A DNA stretch of 64,000 bases. It comes from Fontibacillus panacisegetis. Lineage in GTDB: Bacteria; Bacillota; Bacilli; Paenibacillales; Paenibacillaceae. The notes under the pieces are model-generated. The model ran no database searches. It saw only the letters and a list, made by a program, of their open reading frames with translations, and was not told where the DNA came from. This document shows, in pieces, positions 1 to 9,192 of this stretch. The stretch is from the NCBI RefSeq assembly GCF_900102215.1, contig NZ_FNBG01000028.1:1-64000 (forward strand), given 5' to 3'. The stretch's first letter is position 1. Each line of letters opens with the position of its first letter. A program made the translations under genes and the position numbers.

Positions 1-1
1 C

Positions 2-331
2 ATTTGGGAGAGCGACAAGGAAAAAGTAGCAAAATACCGGCAAAGTGATGCAGGAAAAGCCGCTTACGCCATACGATGCCAAACTATAGAGCGAAGCTTC
101 GCGGATGCCAAAGTGCTCCACGGGCTTCGCTATTGCCGGTTTCGGGGCAGAGAAAATGTACAGATTCAAGCGTTGCTAACCGCAACTGCACAGAACATTA
201 AGAAGATAGCCCTCCACCTTTCCAGAAGGACTATCTCGAATATGCACAAGATTTCGTATAGTATTTTACATCTTCATTTTCATTTTTCTTTCGATACTAA
301 GTTTAAAAGTAGGGGTATCTCAACAGCCTGA
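2..331 (+). mobile_element. 3' end of an IS1182-family transposase (cut by window edge)
   Basis: The frame is open from the first base and ends at a TGA at 329-331, so about 109 C-terminal residues are visible. The stretch around codons 30-60 includes [16 protein letters not shown] and then [20 protein letters not shown]. This is the typical C-terminal end of IS1182-type DDE transposases, with the conserved E of the DDE triad probably in IERSFAD. The N-terminal part lies outside the window. A later internal GTG at 113 would only give a shadow start. Whether the element is intact cannot be judged. It sits immediately before a truncated 5S rRNA, which suggests insertion or rearrangement at the end of an rRNA operon. 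Confidence 0.8.
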
Positions 332-346
332 CTTTTGCAGGCTTTT
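325..346 (+). terminator. Hairpin overlapping the transposase stop codon
   Basis: AGCCTG at 325-330 and CAGGCT at 338-343 form a perfect 6-bp stem with a 7-nt loop, followed by a short T run. The stem includes the transposase stop codon, so it is probably the terminator or part of the terminal structure of the insertion element. The T run is short, so strength is uncertain. Confidence 0.5.
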
Positions 347-463
347 CCTCATTTTTTTAATCATCTACTCAATACCAGGAGCGTCAGGCAATCAACTACT
401 GTTATATAGTACGACATTACTCCACTATAGCCGCTGTGTGTGGCTCAAACATCGGGAAATAGA

Positions 464-511
464 CGATGGTACTTGAACCGAAGGGTTCTGGAGAATAGGA
501 CACCACCAAGC
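464..511 (+). rRNA. 5S rRNA 3'-end remnant (truncated)
   Basis: The segment from CGATGGTACTTG to CCACCAAGC reads like the 3' third of a Bacillota 5S rRNA: the GATGGTACTTGRACCG block, the complementary GGGTTCTGGAGA loop and the terminal CCAAGC. The expected 5' two thirds (about 70 nt before 464) do not resemble 5S rRNA, and the helix I partner strand is absent. The copy therefore appears truncated and non-functional. A strong terminator lies 13 nt downstream, as expected at an rRNA operon end. Confidence 0.72.
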
Positions 512-523
512 ACAAGGAAGAAG

Positions 524-551
524 CACTACCGATATTCGGTAGTGTTTTTTT
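524..551 (+). terminator. Rho-independent terminator of the rRNA remnant
   Basis: CACTACCGA at 524-532 pairs with TCGGTAGTG at 536-544 around a 3-nt loop, followed by seven T residues. Its place just after the 5S-like segment suggests it is the original rrn operon terminator. Confidence 0.88.
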
Positions 552-737
552 ATCTTTACTTTTAAAATAAATCGTTAATAATTGGTTAATAAAATGTTAG
601 ATAAAGCAATGAATAAAGAACAAAATGTAATTGGATTTGTAATCCATTAACGAGTAATAATGGTTACAATATTAAATGTGAGTTTAAAATTGATGAATAT
701 AACAAATTACAGCTAGAGTATCATAGGAGGAAAAGTG

Positions 738-1841
738 ATGAAACGGCAAATTGGATGGAGTGCAGCTGTATTGGCAGCAGGATTGTTAGCGGGAGGAACT
801 ATTTTTCCAGCAGGGACGGGCTATGCAGCTATTGAGAAGAAGGTAGTGTCCAATTCTAGCAGCAATATAGTAACACTGAAGCTAAATGGTGTAAATAAGC
901 AGCAACAGGGGTTATTTGTTGAAGGTCATACGTATGTACCGGTCACATTTTTGCGGGATGTTCTTAAAATGCCTGTAAGCTATGATTCTTCAAGTAAAAC
1001 ATATAGTGTAGGCAAGGATTATCGTCAATTGAATCTGTCCGTATACTCTGAGGGGATTGCTGCAGATTTGAATGGATTTTATTTGAATGATGCTGAAGCT
1101 AAAATGGTAGATGGACGTTTATTTGTTCCGTTTCAATGGGTGAAAAATTATTTAGGTTATCAGGGAGAATGGAGCGCAGCAACCAAGAGGTTGAATGTGA
1201 TGCCAAGTAAAGAAAATGGGATAACCTTGACTTCAGTAACTTCAAATGAGGATTCGAGTGAGGCAAAAATTAATCTTAAATACCCTCAGGTCAGTAATGT
1301 GAGCAATACTGAAGCGGAGAGTGCTATAAATGAGATTCTCAAGAAAGATGCACTGACTTTTAAAGAAAGTATAGAGAAGCAAATTCAGGAGCGTATTACG
1401 GTACAGGAAATTGGATTACAGTCACAACCTTATGAATTTATGAGCGCATATATTGTAACATACAATCAAAATAACGTACTGAGCTTGATTACGGAAAATT
1501 ACGAGTATACGGGCGGAGCTCATGGTATGACGTATCGTAAAGGATATACATTTTCATTGAAGGATGGAAAATTACTCGGTTTAGGAGATTTATTCGGCAA
1601 AAATGCTAATTATGAGAAACAATTGAATGACAAAATTAAGGCGAAGCTGAACGCAACGCCGGGGTATTTTGGCGGATTTGAGAAGCTGGGAGAACATCCT
1701 GACTTCTACCTGCAACAAGGAACGCTAAAAATGTTCTTTCAGTTATATGAATACACACCTTATGCAGCAGGATTTCCAGAGCTGTCATTCTCATTTGACA
1801 GTTTACTTCCGAAGGACAGTCCGTTTGAATCTTTGAAATAA
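738..1841 (+). CDS. Secreted stalk-domain / DUF4163-DUF3298 protein (RsiV/PdaC-like)
   Basis: This 367-residue protein begins with an N-terminal signal sequence (hydrophobic AAVLAAGLLAGG, cleavage probably after GYAA). Next comes a copper-amine-oxidase N-terminal type stalk domain, seen in VTLKLNGVNKQQQGLFVEGH, TYVPVTFLRDVL and RLFVPFQWVKNYLG (about residues 45-150). The C-terminal half (about 170-365) resembles DUF4163 followed by DUF3298, including the ENYEYTGGAHGMTYRKGYTF block found in RsiV and PdaC-type extracytoplasmic proteins. It is probably a cell-envelope protein, and no enzymatic activity can be assigned. AGGAGG at 725-730 fits the ATG at 738 better than the GTG at 735. Confidence 0.78.
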   Translation: MKRQIGWSAAVLAAGLLAGGTIFPAGTGYAAIEKKVVSNSSSNIVTLKLNGVNKQQQGLFVEGHTYVPVTFLRDVLKMPVSYDSSSKTYSVGKDYRQLNLSVYSEGIAADLNGFYLNDAEAKMVDGRLFVPFQWVKNYLGYQGEWSAATKRLNVMPSKENGITLTSVTSNEDSSEAKINLKYPQVSNVSNTEAESAINEILKKDALTFKESIEKQIQERITVQEIGLQSQPYEFMSAYIVTYNQNNVLSLITENYEYTGGAHGMTYRKGYTFSLKDGKLLGLGDLFGKNANYEKQLNDKIKAKLNATPGYFGGFEKLGEHPDFYLQQGTLKMFFQLYEYTPYAAGFPELSFSFDSLLPKDSPFESLK

Positions 1842-1864
1842 AAATGATGCAGCACCCAGAAGAG

Positions 1865-1896
1865 GATCATGCCCGTGTAAGGGGATGATCTTTTTT
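1865..1896 (+). terminator. Rho-independent terminator
   Basis: GATCAT at 1865-1870 pairs with ATGATC at 1885-1890, with additional CCC/GGG pairing inside, and six T residues follow. It closes the secreted protein gene. Confidence 0.8.
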
Positions 1897-2078
1897 ACTA
1901 AATCAATGGGGTAATTGGAATACTATAGAAATGAATGTAACCTTTTTGTTACCGACATTAAAAGGAGTATAGTTATAATTATAGTGGTATATTATCATTT
2001 AGGAATTTTAGCCCTATACACAATACTATAATATATAACTCACATCCAGATCAAAGGCTGGTTAAGGAGGGATAAATT

Positions 2079-2510
2079 ATGCGGCAAAGAGGGATTAGAT
2101 ATTCCTTATGCTTCATGCTGGGAGTGCTAATGCTGTCCGTAGTCGTTACAGGCTGTACTACTGCCGAATCTTCCTCCTGGACATCCTTTACCGGATCGTC
2201 GGTAGAGAAAAGCTTCCCAGTTCCAAAAGAAGCCAAACGAACGGAAACAGCTCTGAATAACTCTAAAATGGACTATATGCATTATTCTCTTAATGGGCTC
2301 CACGAGAGTGAAGGTGTACCTGAAGAATACGAGAAAGCCATCACGCAGTGGGGATGGGAAGAAAAAACGGAGGAAAGCACTGGGACAACTCGAGTCTACA
2401 AGAAGGATAAATTAACAGTTCAGCTCACAATTCATGACAATTCCTTTACGGTGTTAGTACCAAAACAACAGAGTAAGGCGATTATTCAAGGTTTGGAAAG
2501 CAGTCCATAA
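2079..2510 (+). CDS. Small lipoprotein of unknown function
   Basis: This is a 143-residue protein with a lipoprotein signal: a positively charged start (MRQRGIRYS), a hydrophobic stretch (LCFMLGVLMLSVVVTG) and the lipobox VVTGC near residue 26. The mature part is polar and has no motif I recognise. It ends with a short region that may fold as a beta hairpin (KLTVQLTIHDNSFTVLVPK). A strong AAGGAGG lies about 8 nt before the ATG. It has its own upstream region and downstream terminator, so it is probably monocistronic. Its function is unknown, and only membrane anchoring is supported. Confidence 0.75.
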   Translation: MRQRGIRYSLCFMLGVLMLSVVVTGCTTAESSSWTSFTGSSVEKSFPVPKEAKRTETALNNSKMDYMHYSLNGLHESEGVPEEYEKAITQWGWEEKTEESTGTTRVYKKDKLTVQLTIHDNSFTVLVPKQQSKAIIQGLESSP

Positions 2511-2568
2511 CCGTATAATGATATGTATACCATTTAGGCAGCTATGTGTTAAAGATACAGCTTTGTGT

Positions 2569-2606
2569 ACCTGTCTTCAGCTTAATAGCTGAGGACAGGT
2601 ATTTTT
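2569..2606 (+). terminator. Rho-independent terminator
   Basis: ACCTGTC at 2569-2575 pairs with GACAGGT at 2594-2600, with a second CAGCT/AGCTG helix inside, and five T residues follow at 2602-2606. It terminates the lipoprotein gene just before the convergent membrane-protein gene. Confidence 0.85.
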
Positions 2607-2624
2607 AATATCGGTTCAATATGT

Positions 2625-3149
2625 TTAAGGCATATAGTAGGAGATGTCCTGTTCGTTGAATTTGATCATTCCATTTTTCGGCTGATTTTTTAATTTGCCC
2701 AAAATATATAAACGAGGAGCAATAAACCAAAGATGTGAGCAAAATAATGAAATGATAAAAGAAGCCGGAGACCACGGAATCAGAATAGCAATAATACAGC
2801 AGCCGATCCAGGCTGAATGAAGATGGACACGGCGGAAGGCAGAGTAACCTACAAATTGGTCAGGCAAATAGCCAATCCACGGTAATCGTCTAGTAAAGCT
2901 CCAGCGTTTGCGATATGAATGGTTGATGATAAATAATACGGATCTAGAAATGACATATTGAATCCACAGCACAACCGGAATGGCGAGCAGGAAAAAAAAT
3001 ATACTGGTCCAGGATAAAAAGATCATTTCAGCTGCCAGCCAAATCAGGGGCAGAATAGTATAGCTACGGATGAAGGATTGAGGCAGGACAATTCTTTTTA
3101 AAAGTTTGTAGTGATAAAAAGTAGCATTTGATCCGGAATCTTCAGGCAT
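2625..3149 (-). CDS. Small multi-pass membrane protein, function unknown
   Basis: This is a 174-residue hydrophobic protein on the minus strand. At least three membrane segments are apparent: residues about 29-45 (YTILPLIWLAAEMIFLSW), 50-77 (a long FFFLLAIPVVLWIQYVI region) and 113-140 (GCCIIAILIPWSPASF and onward). Charged linkers are rich in Arg and His. No family motif is recognised. AAGGAGG lies about 13 nt upstream of the ATG, a little far. A nearer ATG is in another frame and stops after five codons. It converges on the lipoprotein gene, and a head-to-head intergenic region separates it from csfB. Confidence 0.62.
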   Translation of the reverse strand: MPEDSGSNATFYHYKLLKRIVLPQSFIRSYTILPLIWLAAEMIFLSWTSIFFFLLAIPVVLWIQYVISRSVLFIINHSYRKRWSFTRRLPWIGYLPDQFVGYSAFRRVHLHSAWIGCCIIAILIPWSPASFIISLFCSHLWFIAPRLYILGKLKNQPKNGMIKFNEQDISYYMP

Positions 3150-3366
3150 TAGTACTCATGAGCCTCCTTACTTAGATGTTCCATGAAGAGGAACTTTCTT
3201 GATTAATATATCGGCAAAAAGAAAGAATTATTAGAGATGCTGATGGAACAAACACAGAGAGCCCGTGTTATGCATATAATTAAAAATAGAAAACTAACTA
3301 TGAAAAGGTTTAAATTAGTAGAATGTGTGTCATACTGGTAGTAAAACATTCAAGGTGGGATCTAGT

Positions 3367-3552
3367 ATGGATGAACTTGCAAAATGCACATGCATCATCT
3401 GTGGAGAGCCTAAGAGTGAAGGTATTCATATCGTATCAGAATTTATATGTGATGCCTGTGAAGCTGAGATGGTGCATACGGATGTAAAAGAAGAGAAGTA
3501 CAACTATTTTATTCATCAAATGAAACAGATTTGGGTACAAAAAAATGCATAA
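3367..3552 (+). CDS. csfB: Sigma-G inhibitor Gin (CsfB)
   Basis: This is a 61-residue protein with two zinc-knuckle pairs, CTCIICGE and CDACEAEM, and a helical C-terminus (YNYFIHQMKQIW), matching the CsfB/Gin family. Gin is an anti-sigma factor that binds sigma-G (and sigma-E) in sporulating cells to block premature activity. The longer frame opens at 3325, but AAGGTGGGA at 3351-3359 points to the ATG at 3367 and the family length agrees. As in B. subtilis it begins the block leading to tmk and holB. In B. subtilis csfB is under sigma-F/sigma-G; I could not identify a clear forespore promoter here. Confidence 0.88.
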   Translation: MDELAKCTCIICGEPKSEGIHIVSEFICDACEAEMVHTDVKEEKYNYFIHQMKQIWVQKNA

Positions 3553-3563
3553 AAGTAAGTGAT

Positions 3564-3601
3564 AAAGGGCCCTGTTCTTTTTTTGTGAAAGGGCCCTTTT
3601 A
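3564..3601 (+). terminator. Rho-independent terminator after csfB
   Basis: AAAGGGCCCT (3564-3573) pairs with the mirrored AGGGCCCTTTT ending at 3600, with a loop that itself contains a T run. It separates csfB from the yaaO-tmk operon. Confidence 0.82.
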
Positions 3602-3674
3602 TGTTGTCATTCTCTCTTAGTGAAGGCGAATATACTTTTAAATGTAGCAGAAGAACAATATAATTGAAGGAACA

Positions 3675-5288
3675 ATGATTACAATCCGAAAGGATAAGGA
3701 CACAGCAATGACGGAAAGAAAATTTAAGGCGCCATTATTTGAAGCCTTGAGGCAATATAAGGCCCGGAAGGACGCTTCCTTTCATGTGCCAGGGCATAAG
3801 GATGGACAAGCCTATCCGTGTATGAAGCAAAATGATGATACATTAACTGGTGTCATGGAGATAGATACTACAGAGATCACTGGGACAGATGATTTGCATC
3901 ATCCTGAGGGTGTGATCCGTGAAGCACAGGAGCTTGCCGCGGATTTGTTTGGTGCGGAAGAGACGTTTTTTCTTGTCGGCGGAAGTACTGCCGGCAATTT
4001 GGCGTTAATCCTGAGTGTGTGCACGACTCCAGGAGATGTGTTGCTGGTGCAGCGGAATGTGCATAAATCCGTTATTCACGGATTTATGCTGGCGAACGCC
4101 AACGCAGTGTTCTTAGAGCCGCAGCAGGATGCGAGCAGCGGCCTGATGACCATCCCGTCGGAGGAGACAGTACGGGAAGCGCTGCACCGTTATCCAGACG
4201 CCAAGGGGCTGCTCGTTACGAGTCCAAACTACTACGGGATGGGAGCATCTCTATTTCCATTGGCCGAGCTATGTCATGCCAATGGAGTGCCCTTGCTCGT
4301 TGATGAAGCGCATGGCGCACATTATGGTTTACATCCCGATCTGCCCAAGAGCGCGCTTGAAGCTGGAGCAGACGGTGTAGTGCAGTCCACACATAAAATG
4401 CTGACAGCTATGACGATGGGAGCTATGCTTCACGTTCAGGGGAATTTGCTTAATGTGAATGTAATAAGACAGCGCTTAGCTATAGTACAAAGCTCAAGTC
4501 CATCATATCCCATTATGGCGTCCCTTGATTTGAGCCGTGGGATGATTCAGTCTCAGGGATCGGACTTTTTTACAGAGGGGTTAACTTTAGTTGAACAATT
4601 AATTGAGGGTATTGGTGACCTCCAACGAATTCATTTTTTAAAGCCGGGCGCAAGCGGTGACAATGATGCATACAGTATACAAGACCCTTTTAAATTCGTA
4701 TTGTACGATGAAGAAGGTCAGTGGAGTGGATATAAGCTGCAGGAGACATTAGAAGCTGAAGGCTGCATACCTGAGATGAGCGATGATCATTACGTAGTTT
4801 TGGCGTTAAGTTCAGCTACCTCTCAGGGGGATATCGTTCGACTGCTGAATGCGCTGACTAAAATTGATCATTTGATGCAAGTTTCCACGTGGAACATCAA
4901 AAATAAGGAAGATATCTACGATGATACACAAAAAGGATTAGACATAGAGGTAGAAGCAGAGATAGACTTAGATCAGGGGAATTCAAGATATGCTGAGGCT
5001 GTATCAGATAAGGTACATTTTGATCTTCGAATTGTAGCCGCAGAAGAAATTGAGTCTGTCCGGGTAGAGGAGTGCGAAGGACGGCAAGCTGCCGAGATGG
5101 TTATTCCTTATCCTCCAGGCATTCCGATTTTGTATCCGGGAGAACCGATAAGTGCTCGTACAGCAAATCAATTGGTAAGACTGAAATACGCGGGAGCTAA
5201 GTGTCAGGGAACGGCTGATCCTACGTTAACCACGATTCAAGTTCACAGAATAGGTACAGTACAAGATGGACAAAGGCAGGGATTATAG
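3675..5288 (+). CDS. yaaO: Orn/Lys/Arg decarboxylase family PLP enzyme (YaaO-like)
   Basis: This 537-residue protein belongs to the fold-type I group III PLP decarboxylases of the YaaO/SpeA branch. The N-terminal FHVPGHKDG (about 36-44), the DEAH-type PLP-contact motif at 210-213 and the Schiff-base lysine K241 in [10 protein letters not shown] are all present. Substrate (arginine, lysine or ornithine) cannot be fixed from sequence. In this locus the enzyme always precedes tmk. The stop codon TAG overlaps the GTG start of tmk, indicating translational coupling. A local rise in GC content occurs around 4060-4400 relative to the flanks. Confidence 0.88.
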   Translation: MITIRKDKDTAMTERKFKAPLFEALRQYKARKDASFHVPGHKDGQAYPCMKQNDDTLTGVMEIDTTEITGTDDLHHPEGVIREAQELAADLFGAEETFFLVGGSTAGNLALILSVCTTPGDVLLVQRNVHKSVIHGFMLANANAVFLEPQQDASSGLMTIPSEETVREALHRYPDAKGLLVTSPNYYGMGASLFPLAELCHANGVPLLVDEAHGAHYGLHPDLPKSALEAGADGVVQSTHKMLTAMTMGAMLHVQGNLLNVNVIRQRLAIVQSSSPSYPIMASLDLSRGMIQSQGSDFFTEGLTLVEQLIEGIGDLQRIHFLKPGASGDNDAYSIQDPFKFVLYDEEGQWSGYKLQETLEAEGCIPEMSDDHYVVLALSSATSQGDIVRLLNALTKIDHLMQVSTWNIKNKEDIYDDTQKGLDIEVEAEIDLDQGNSRYAEAVSDKVHFDLRIVAAEEIESVRVEECEGRQAAEMVIPYPPGIPILYPGEPISARTANQLVRLKYAGAKCQGTADPTLTTIQVHRIGTVQDGQRQGL

Positions 5289-5953
5289 TGAATCAAAAAG
5301 GGCGAGGGTTATTCATTACGCTGGAGGGAGGCGAGGGCTCCGGTAAAACAACGGTTATACAGCAGTTAGCCACAGCGCTCGATGAGTGGGGAGTTTCTTA
5401 TATGACGACCCGGGAACCCGGCGGAATAGATATCGCTGAACAAATCAGATCACTTATCCTGAACCCGTCTAATACAGCAATGGACGGACGGACAGAAGCT
5501 CTTCTTTATGCAGCAGCTAGACGTCAGCATTTGGTGGAAAAAGTGGAGCCTGCTTTGGAGCAAGGCATCACTGTATTATGCGATAGATTTATTGATAGCA
5601 GTCTGGCTTATCAGGGGTATGCCCGCGGATTAGGAATTGAGGAAGTGCTGGCAATCAATAGCTTTGCTACAAATGGGAAATTGCCGGATGTAACTTTTTA
5701 TATGGATATAGAGCCTGAAATCGGATTAGAACGAATTGCAGCGGGTCAAGGGCGTGAGATTAATAGACTTGATCTTGAGGGCATTAATTTTCACCGTCAT
5801 GTAAGAGAAGGATATCAAATGGTGGCAAAGATGTATCCGGAGCGAATTAGAATTATAGATGCTTCAGGAACCAAAGAAGAAGTAGCCGCAGGGATAAAAT
5901 CTGAGCTTGCCGCTATATTAAAGGATTTTGATCTGTCATTGTCAAATAGTTAA
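5288..5953 (+). CDS. tmk: Thymidylate kinase
   Basis: This 221-residue enzyme phosphorylates dTMP to dTDP, the committed step into dTTP supply. The P-loop GGEGSGKT occupies residues 14-21. The [13 protein letters not shown] segment carries the DR motif that contacts the substrate, and TREPGG is the dTMP-binding segment. The length is typical of the bacterial enzyme. It starts at GTG overlapping the yaaO stop (TAGTG). A 43-nt gap precedes darA, so it probably shares the operon running to yabA. Confidence 0.95.
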   Translation: MNQKGRGLFITLEGGEGSGKTTVIQQLATALDEWGVSYMTTREPGGIDIAEQIRSLILNPSNTAMDGRTEALLYAAARRQHLVEKVEPALEQGITVLCDRFIDSSLAYQGYARGLGIEEVLAINSFATNGKLPDVTFYMDIEPEIGLERIAAGQGREINRLDLEGINFHRHVREGYQMVAKMYPERIRIIDASGTKEEVAAGIKSELAAILKDFDLSLSNS

Positions 5954-5996
5954 GTATTGGTTAATAAATTTGAAACGATACAAGGAGGGGCTGTAA

Positions 5997-6326
<330 letters not shown>

Positions 6327-6349
6327 GATGAAGTTAGGCGGTGATAGCT

Positions 6350-6793
6350 TTGAAGATTGAACCAGGATATAGACCTCTGAAAAGCAGTATAGGCACAAAT
6401 GAAAGTGTGGCTAAGCCCGTTCAAACCAAAAGTTTCTCGGATGTGATGCAGCAGAATGGTGAGCAGGCATCCAAGGAAGAACTTAATCGAAAATTTAAAG
6501 AAATCCAGCTTCAAGGTGATCGTCTGGCTCATTCAATGACAGTACGTGAACTAAAGGCTTATCGTCAAATGGTTAAAAGATTTCTGGAAGATACCGTACG
6601 CCGTGGTGTCACCATGAAAGAATCCCGGGGATGGGATCGTCGGGGTCGTGGCAGAAAGTATAAGCTGCTGGATGAGGTGGATGCTGCTTTACTTGCTATG
6701 GCGGATGAATTATTAGAGACAGAACAGGGAAAAATTGAGCTATTGCAGAAAATCGGAGAAATTCGAGGGATGCTCATTAACTTATGTTTTTGA
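6350..6793 (+). CDS. yaaR: YaaR family protein (DUF327)
   Basis: This 147-residue cytoplasmic protein of the DUF327/YaaR family has a charged, helical central region (ELNRKFKEIQLQGDRLA) and a conserved RRGVTMKESRGWDRRGRGRK block. Function is not established. It always sits between darA and holB. The longest frame starts at GTG 6341, but AGGCGGTGA at 6336-6344 is an 8-of-9 Shine-Dalgarno match that itself contains that GTG. The real start is therefore most likely TTG 6350, giving MKIEPGYRP, similar to the B. subtilis N-terminus. Confidence 0.85.
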   Translation: MKIEPGYRPLKSSIGTNESVAKPVQTKSFSDVMQQNGEQASKEELNRKFKEIQLQGDRLAHSMTVRELKAYRQMVKRFLEDTVRRGVTMKESRGWDRRGRGRKYKLLDEVDAALLAMADELLETEQGKIELLQKIGEIRGMLINLCF

Positions 6794-6828
6794 TTTTGCT
6801 ACGGCGGGGAAGAAGGTAGGAGGCAAGA

Positions 6829-7803
6829 ATGTCTTTTAAGGATATTGTTGGGCAGGAGACTGCAAAAGAGCTGCTGCAGAGAAGTCTTAGCCGCAATCAA
6901 ATATCACATGCTTATATTTTCAGTGGACCGCCAGGAAGTGGACAAAAGGAAGTAGCATTAGCTTTTGCCAAGGCTATATTTTGTACCTCTGAGGGAAATG
7001 ATGCATGCGGAGAATGTCTGGAATGTCGTAAAATCGAGCATGGTAATCATCCTGACTTGCACCTGATTGCTCCAGACGGGGCGTCAATTAAAATAGATCA
7101 GATCCGTGATTTACAGCGGATATTTTCTTATCGATCCAAGAATGGTAACCCAAAAGTTTATATTATAGATGAAGCAGATAAAATGACGGTGCAAGCCGCT
7201 AACAGCTTGCTGAAATTTCTGGAGGAGCCCCCTTCACCGGCGGTTGCTATTTTGCTTTCGGATAACGGACGGGCTATGCTCCCAACGATACAATCCAGGG
7301 CTCAATGGATTCCATTTACATCATTAGATCCTGAACGAATGCTTCAAATTTTGTCGAGTGAGGGATTTTCAGGGGCGTTGTCCAGAAGTGCGGTGCATGT
7401 CGCGGCAGGACTGGATTCATGCCGAAATTTACTCCATCAGAATTGGTTTGCAGAAATTAGAAACGTAATGTTACAATTAGGGAAGGAAACCGTTGGCCGT
7501 GGCGGCTCTCCTTTAATAACAGCGCAGCAAAATGTATTTAAGGCTGGGCTGGGCGATCATATGGACATGTTGTTTAACCTGTTTCATTTATGGTTTAAGG
7601 ACATGCTTCATGCGCTCTATCATAGACATGATCAAATTGTTTTCATAGATGAATTAGATTTTATTGTAAGACATGCAGCCTTCCGAAGCGTACAGCAATG
7701 GATTGATGCGATGGCGCTTGCAGCGGAGAGTAGAAAGAAACTGCGACAGCATATGAATGGACAACTCTGTCTTGAACAATTTTTAATCGGTATTGGTGCA
7801 TAA
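6829..7803 (+). CDS. holB: DNA polymerase III subunit delta'
   Basis: This 324-residue AAA+ clamp-loader subunit has the modified P-loop GPPGSGQK (about 34-41), the zinc-binding cysteines of CTSEGNDACGECLECRK and the LLKFLEEPP (sensor/SRC region) motif typical of delta'. It helps load the beta clamp onto primed DNA. The lysine of the P-loop is displaced (GSGQKE rather than GxGKT), as expected for a subunit that does not hydrolyse ATP. RBS GGTAGGAGG lies before ATG 6829. Confidence 0.93.
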   Translation: MSFKDIVGQETAKELLQRSLSRNQISHAYIFSGPPGSGQKEVALAFAKAIFCTSEGNDACGECLECRKIEHGNHPDLHLIAPDGASIKIDQIRDLQRIFSYRSKNGNPKVYIIDEADKMTVQAANSLLKFLEEPPSPAVAILLSDNGRAMLPTIQSRAQWIPFTSLDPERMLQILSSEGFSGALSRSAVHVAAGLDSCRNLLHQNWFAEIRNVMLQLGKETVGRGGSPLITAQQNVFKAGLGDHMDMLFNLFHLWFKDMLHALYHRHDQIVFIDELDFIVRHAAFRSVQQWIDAMALAAESRKKLRQHMNGQLCLEQFLIGIGA

Positions 7804-7938
7804 GGTACCGTTTGTAATAGGCAGATGAACTTTCTCCCGTGAAAGAGCAACGGTATAATTACGAGTAAGAGTTAGGAAATTCGGTACGGATGAGTAGAGA
7901 AGAGACCGAATCTCATAGCTACACAAGGGGGTAAGTTT

Positions 7939-8739
7939 TTGTACACTGTAATAGGCGTTCGCTTCAAAAAGGCGGGCAAAATATACTATTTCGATCCATT
8001 GGAGCTTCCTGTTGAGAAGGAGCAAAGCGTCATTGTCGAGACGGCGCGCGGGATTGAATACGGTAAAGTAGTTGTTGGCAAGAAAATGGTTGGCGAGAAT
8101 GATGTCGTCCTTCCATTAAAAAAAGTGATTCGAATTGCTGATGATACGGATGCCCGCGTGGTGGATGAGAATAAATTTGCGGCAAAGAATGCCTTTGCTA
8201 CATGTTTAAATAAAATTAAAGACCATGATCTTAAGATGAAGCTGGTTGATGTAGAGTATACATTTGACCGCAATAAGATCATCTTTTACTTCACGGCTGA
8301 GGGACGGGTCGATTTTCGTGAATTGGTCAAAGATTTAGCAAGCATTTTCCGCACTCGAATTGAGCTTAGACAAATCGGTGTAAGAGATGAAGCTAAGATG
8401 CTCGGCGGGATTGGTCCATGTGGACGAGTACTCTGCTGCTCATCATGGTTAGGGGATTTTGAGCCTGTATCGATCAAGATGGCAAAGGATCAGAGCTTAT
8501 CGCTTAATCCGACGAAAATTTCAGGTCTTTGCGGAAGATTAATGTGCTGCTTGAAATTTGAGCATGATAATTACGAAAGCGTTAAGGAAGAGTTGCCTTC
8601 AGTGGGTAAAGTCGTTATTACTTCTATGGGAGAAGGTAAAGTCGTAGGACTTAACACAGGCGCAAGAACTGTTCATGTGCAGTTGTTTGATATCGGTAAA
8701 GTCAAAGAGCTTCCATTAGATGATGTTGTCGTTAAATAG
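7939..8739 (+). CDS. ricT: RicT/YaaT, PSP1-domain protein of the Y-complex
   Basis: This 266-residue PSP1-domain protein has conserved cysteines in GPCGRVLCCSSW and SGLCGRLMCCLKFE, which ligate an Fe-S cluster in the RicA-RicF-RicT complex. In B. subtilis the complex accelerates the Spo0A phosphorelay and is needed for RNase Y-dependent mRNA maturation. The start is TTG 7939 with AAGGGGGT at 7925-7932. The 135-bp gap after holB contains no recognised gene. Confidence 0.92.
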   Translation: MYTVIGVRFKKAGKIYYFDPLELPVEKEQSVIVETARGIEYGKVVVGKKMVGENDVVLPLKKVIRIADDTDARVVDENKFAAKNAFATCLNKIKDHDLKMKLVDVEYTFDRNKIIFYFTAEGRVDFRELVKDLASIFRTRIELRQIGVRDEAKMLGGIGPCGRVLCCSSWLGDFEPVSIKMAKDQSLSLNPTKISGLCGRLMCCLKFEHDNYESVKEELPSVGKVVITSMGEGKVVGLNTGARTVHVQLFDIGKVKELPLDDVVVK

Positions 8740-8770
8740 AAACTTTAGAGAATGACTCTGGGGTGGGGAC

Positions 8771-9139
8771 TTGGAGAACAAGGACATATTCAAGCATATG
8801 CAAGCGTTAGAAACGAAAATGGGAAAAGTATACGGCGATCTGGGCACGCTCATGCTGGAGATTAAGCAACTGGTTGAAGAGAATCAGCAGCTTCGTCTTG
8901 AGAATGAGAAGATGCGCAAAGTTTTGAAGCGGGAAAATGAGGAGACTCATTTGGCCCCATCATCAGATCCTGGAGTTGCTGTCCCTATTGAGGGGAAAGA
9001 GCCCATCGATATTGTGGGAGAAGGATACGATAATTTGGCACGGCTGTATCATGAGGGCTTCCACATTTGTAATGTGTATTACGGACATTTGCGCACGGAA
9101 GGCGACTGTCTTTTCTGTTTGTCTTTTCTGAATAAATAA
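8771..9139 (+). CDS. yabA: Replication initiation control protein YabA
   Basis: This 122-residue protein has an N-terminal leucine-zipper-like coiled coil (about residues 5-55, [20 protein letters not shown]) and a C-terminal zinc domain seen in HICNVYYG and CLFCLSF. YabA binds DnaA and DnaN and limits re-initiation at oriC. The start is TTG 8771 with GGGTGGGG upstream. A terminator follows 4 nt after the stop, closing the tmk-to-yabA operon. Confidence 0.93.
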   Translation: MENKDIFKHMQALETKMGKVYGDLGTLMLEIKQLVEENQQLRLENEKMRKVLKRENEETHLAPSSDPGVAVPIEGKEPIDIVGEGYDNLARLYHEGFHICNVYYGHLRTEGDCLFCLSFLNK

Positions 9140-9142
9140 CGA

Positions 9143-9172
9143 ACCGTAGGGACCACTCCTACGGTTTTTTTT
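9143..9172 (+). terminator. Rho-independent terminator after yabA
   Basis: ACCGTAGG at 9143-9150 pairs with CCTACGGT at 9158-9165, followed by eight T residues. Confidence 0.9.
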
Positions 9173-9192
9173 AAAGGGTGGAACATTTATAA

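Larger units (their letters stand above)
332..737. other. Intergenic region with 5S rRNA remnant and rrn terminator
   Basis: This 400-bp stretch has no convincing coding frame. It holds the hairpin tail of the insertion element, a 5S rRNA 3' remnant (464-511), a strong terminator (524-551) and an AT-rich tail. Within the tail, TGGATT at 632-637 and AATCCA at 641-646 form a small perfect inverted repeat. TTGGAT at 631 with TAATAA at 655 could be a weak promoter for the next gene, but the match is poor. Confidence 0.6.

Noticed and set aside
3230..3320. Sigma-F promoter for csfB
   Set aside because: GCATA is present upstream but no GGnnAnAHTR element was found at the right distance.
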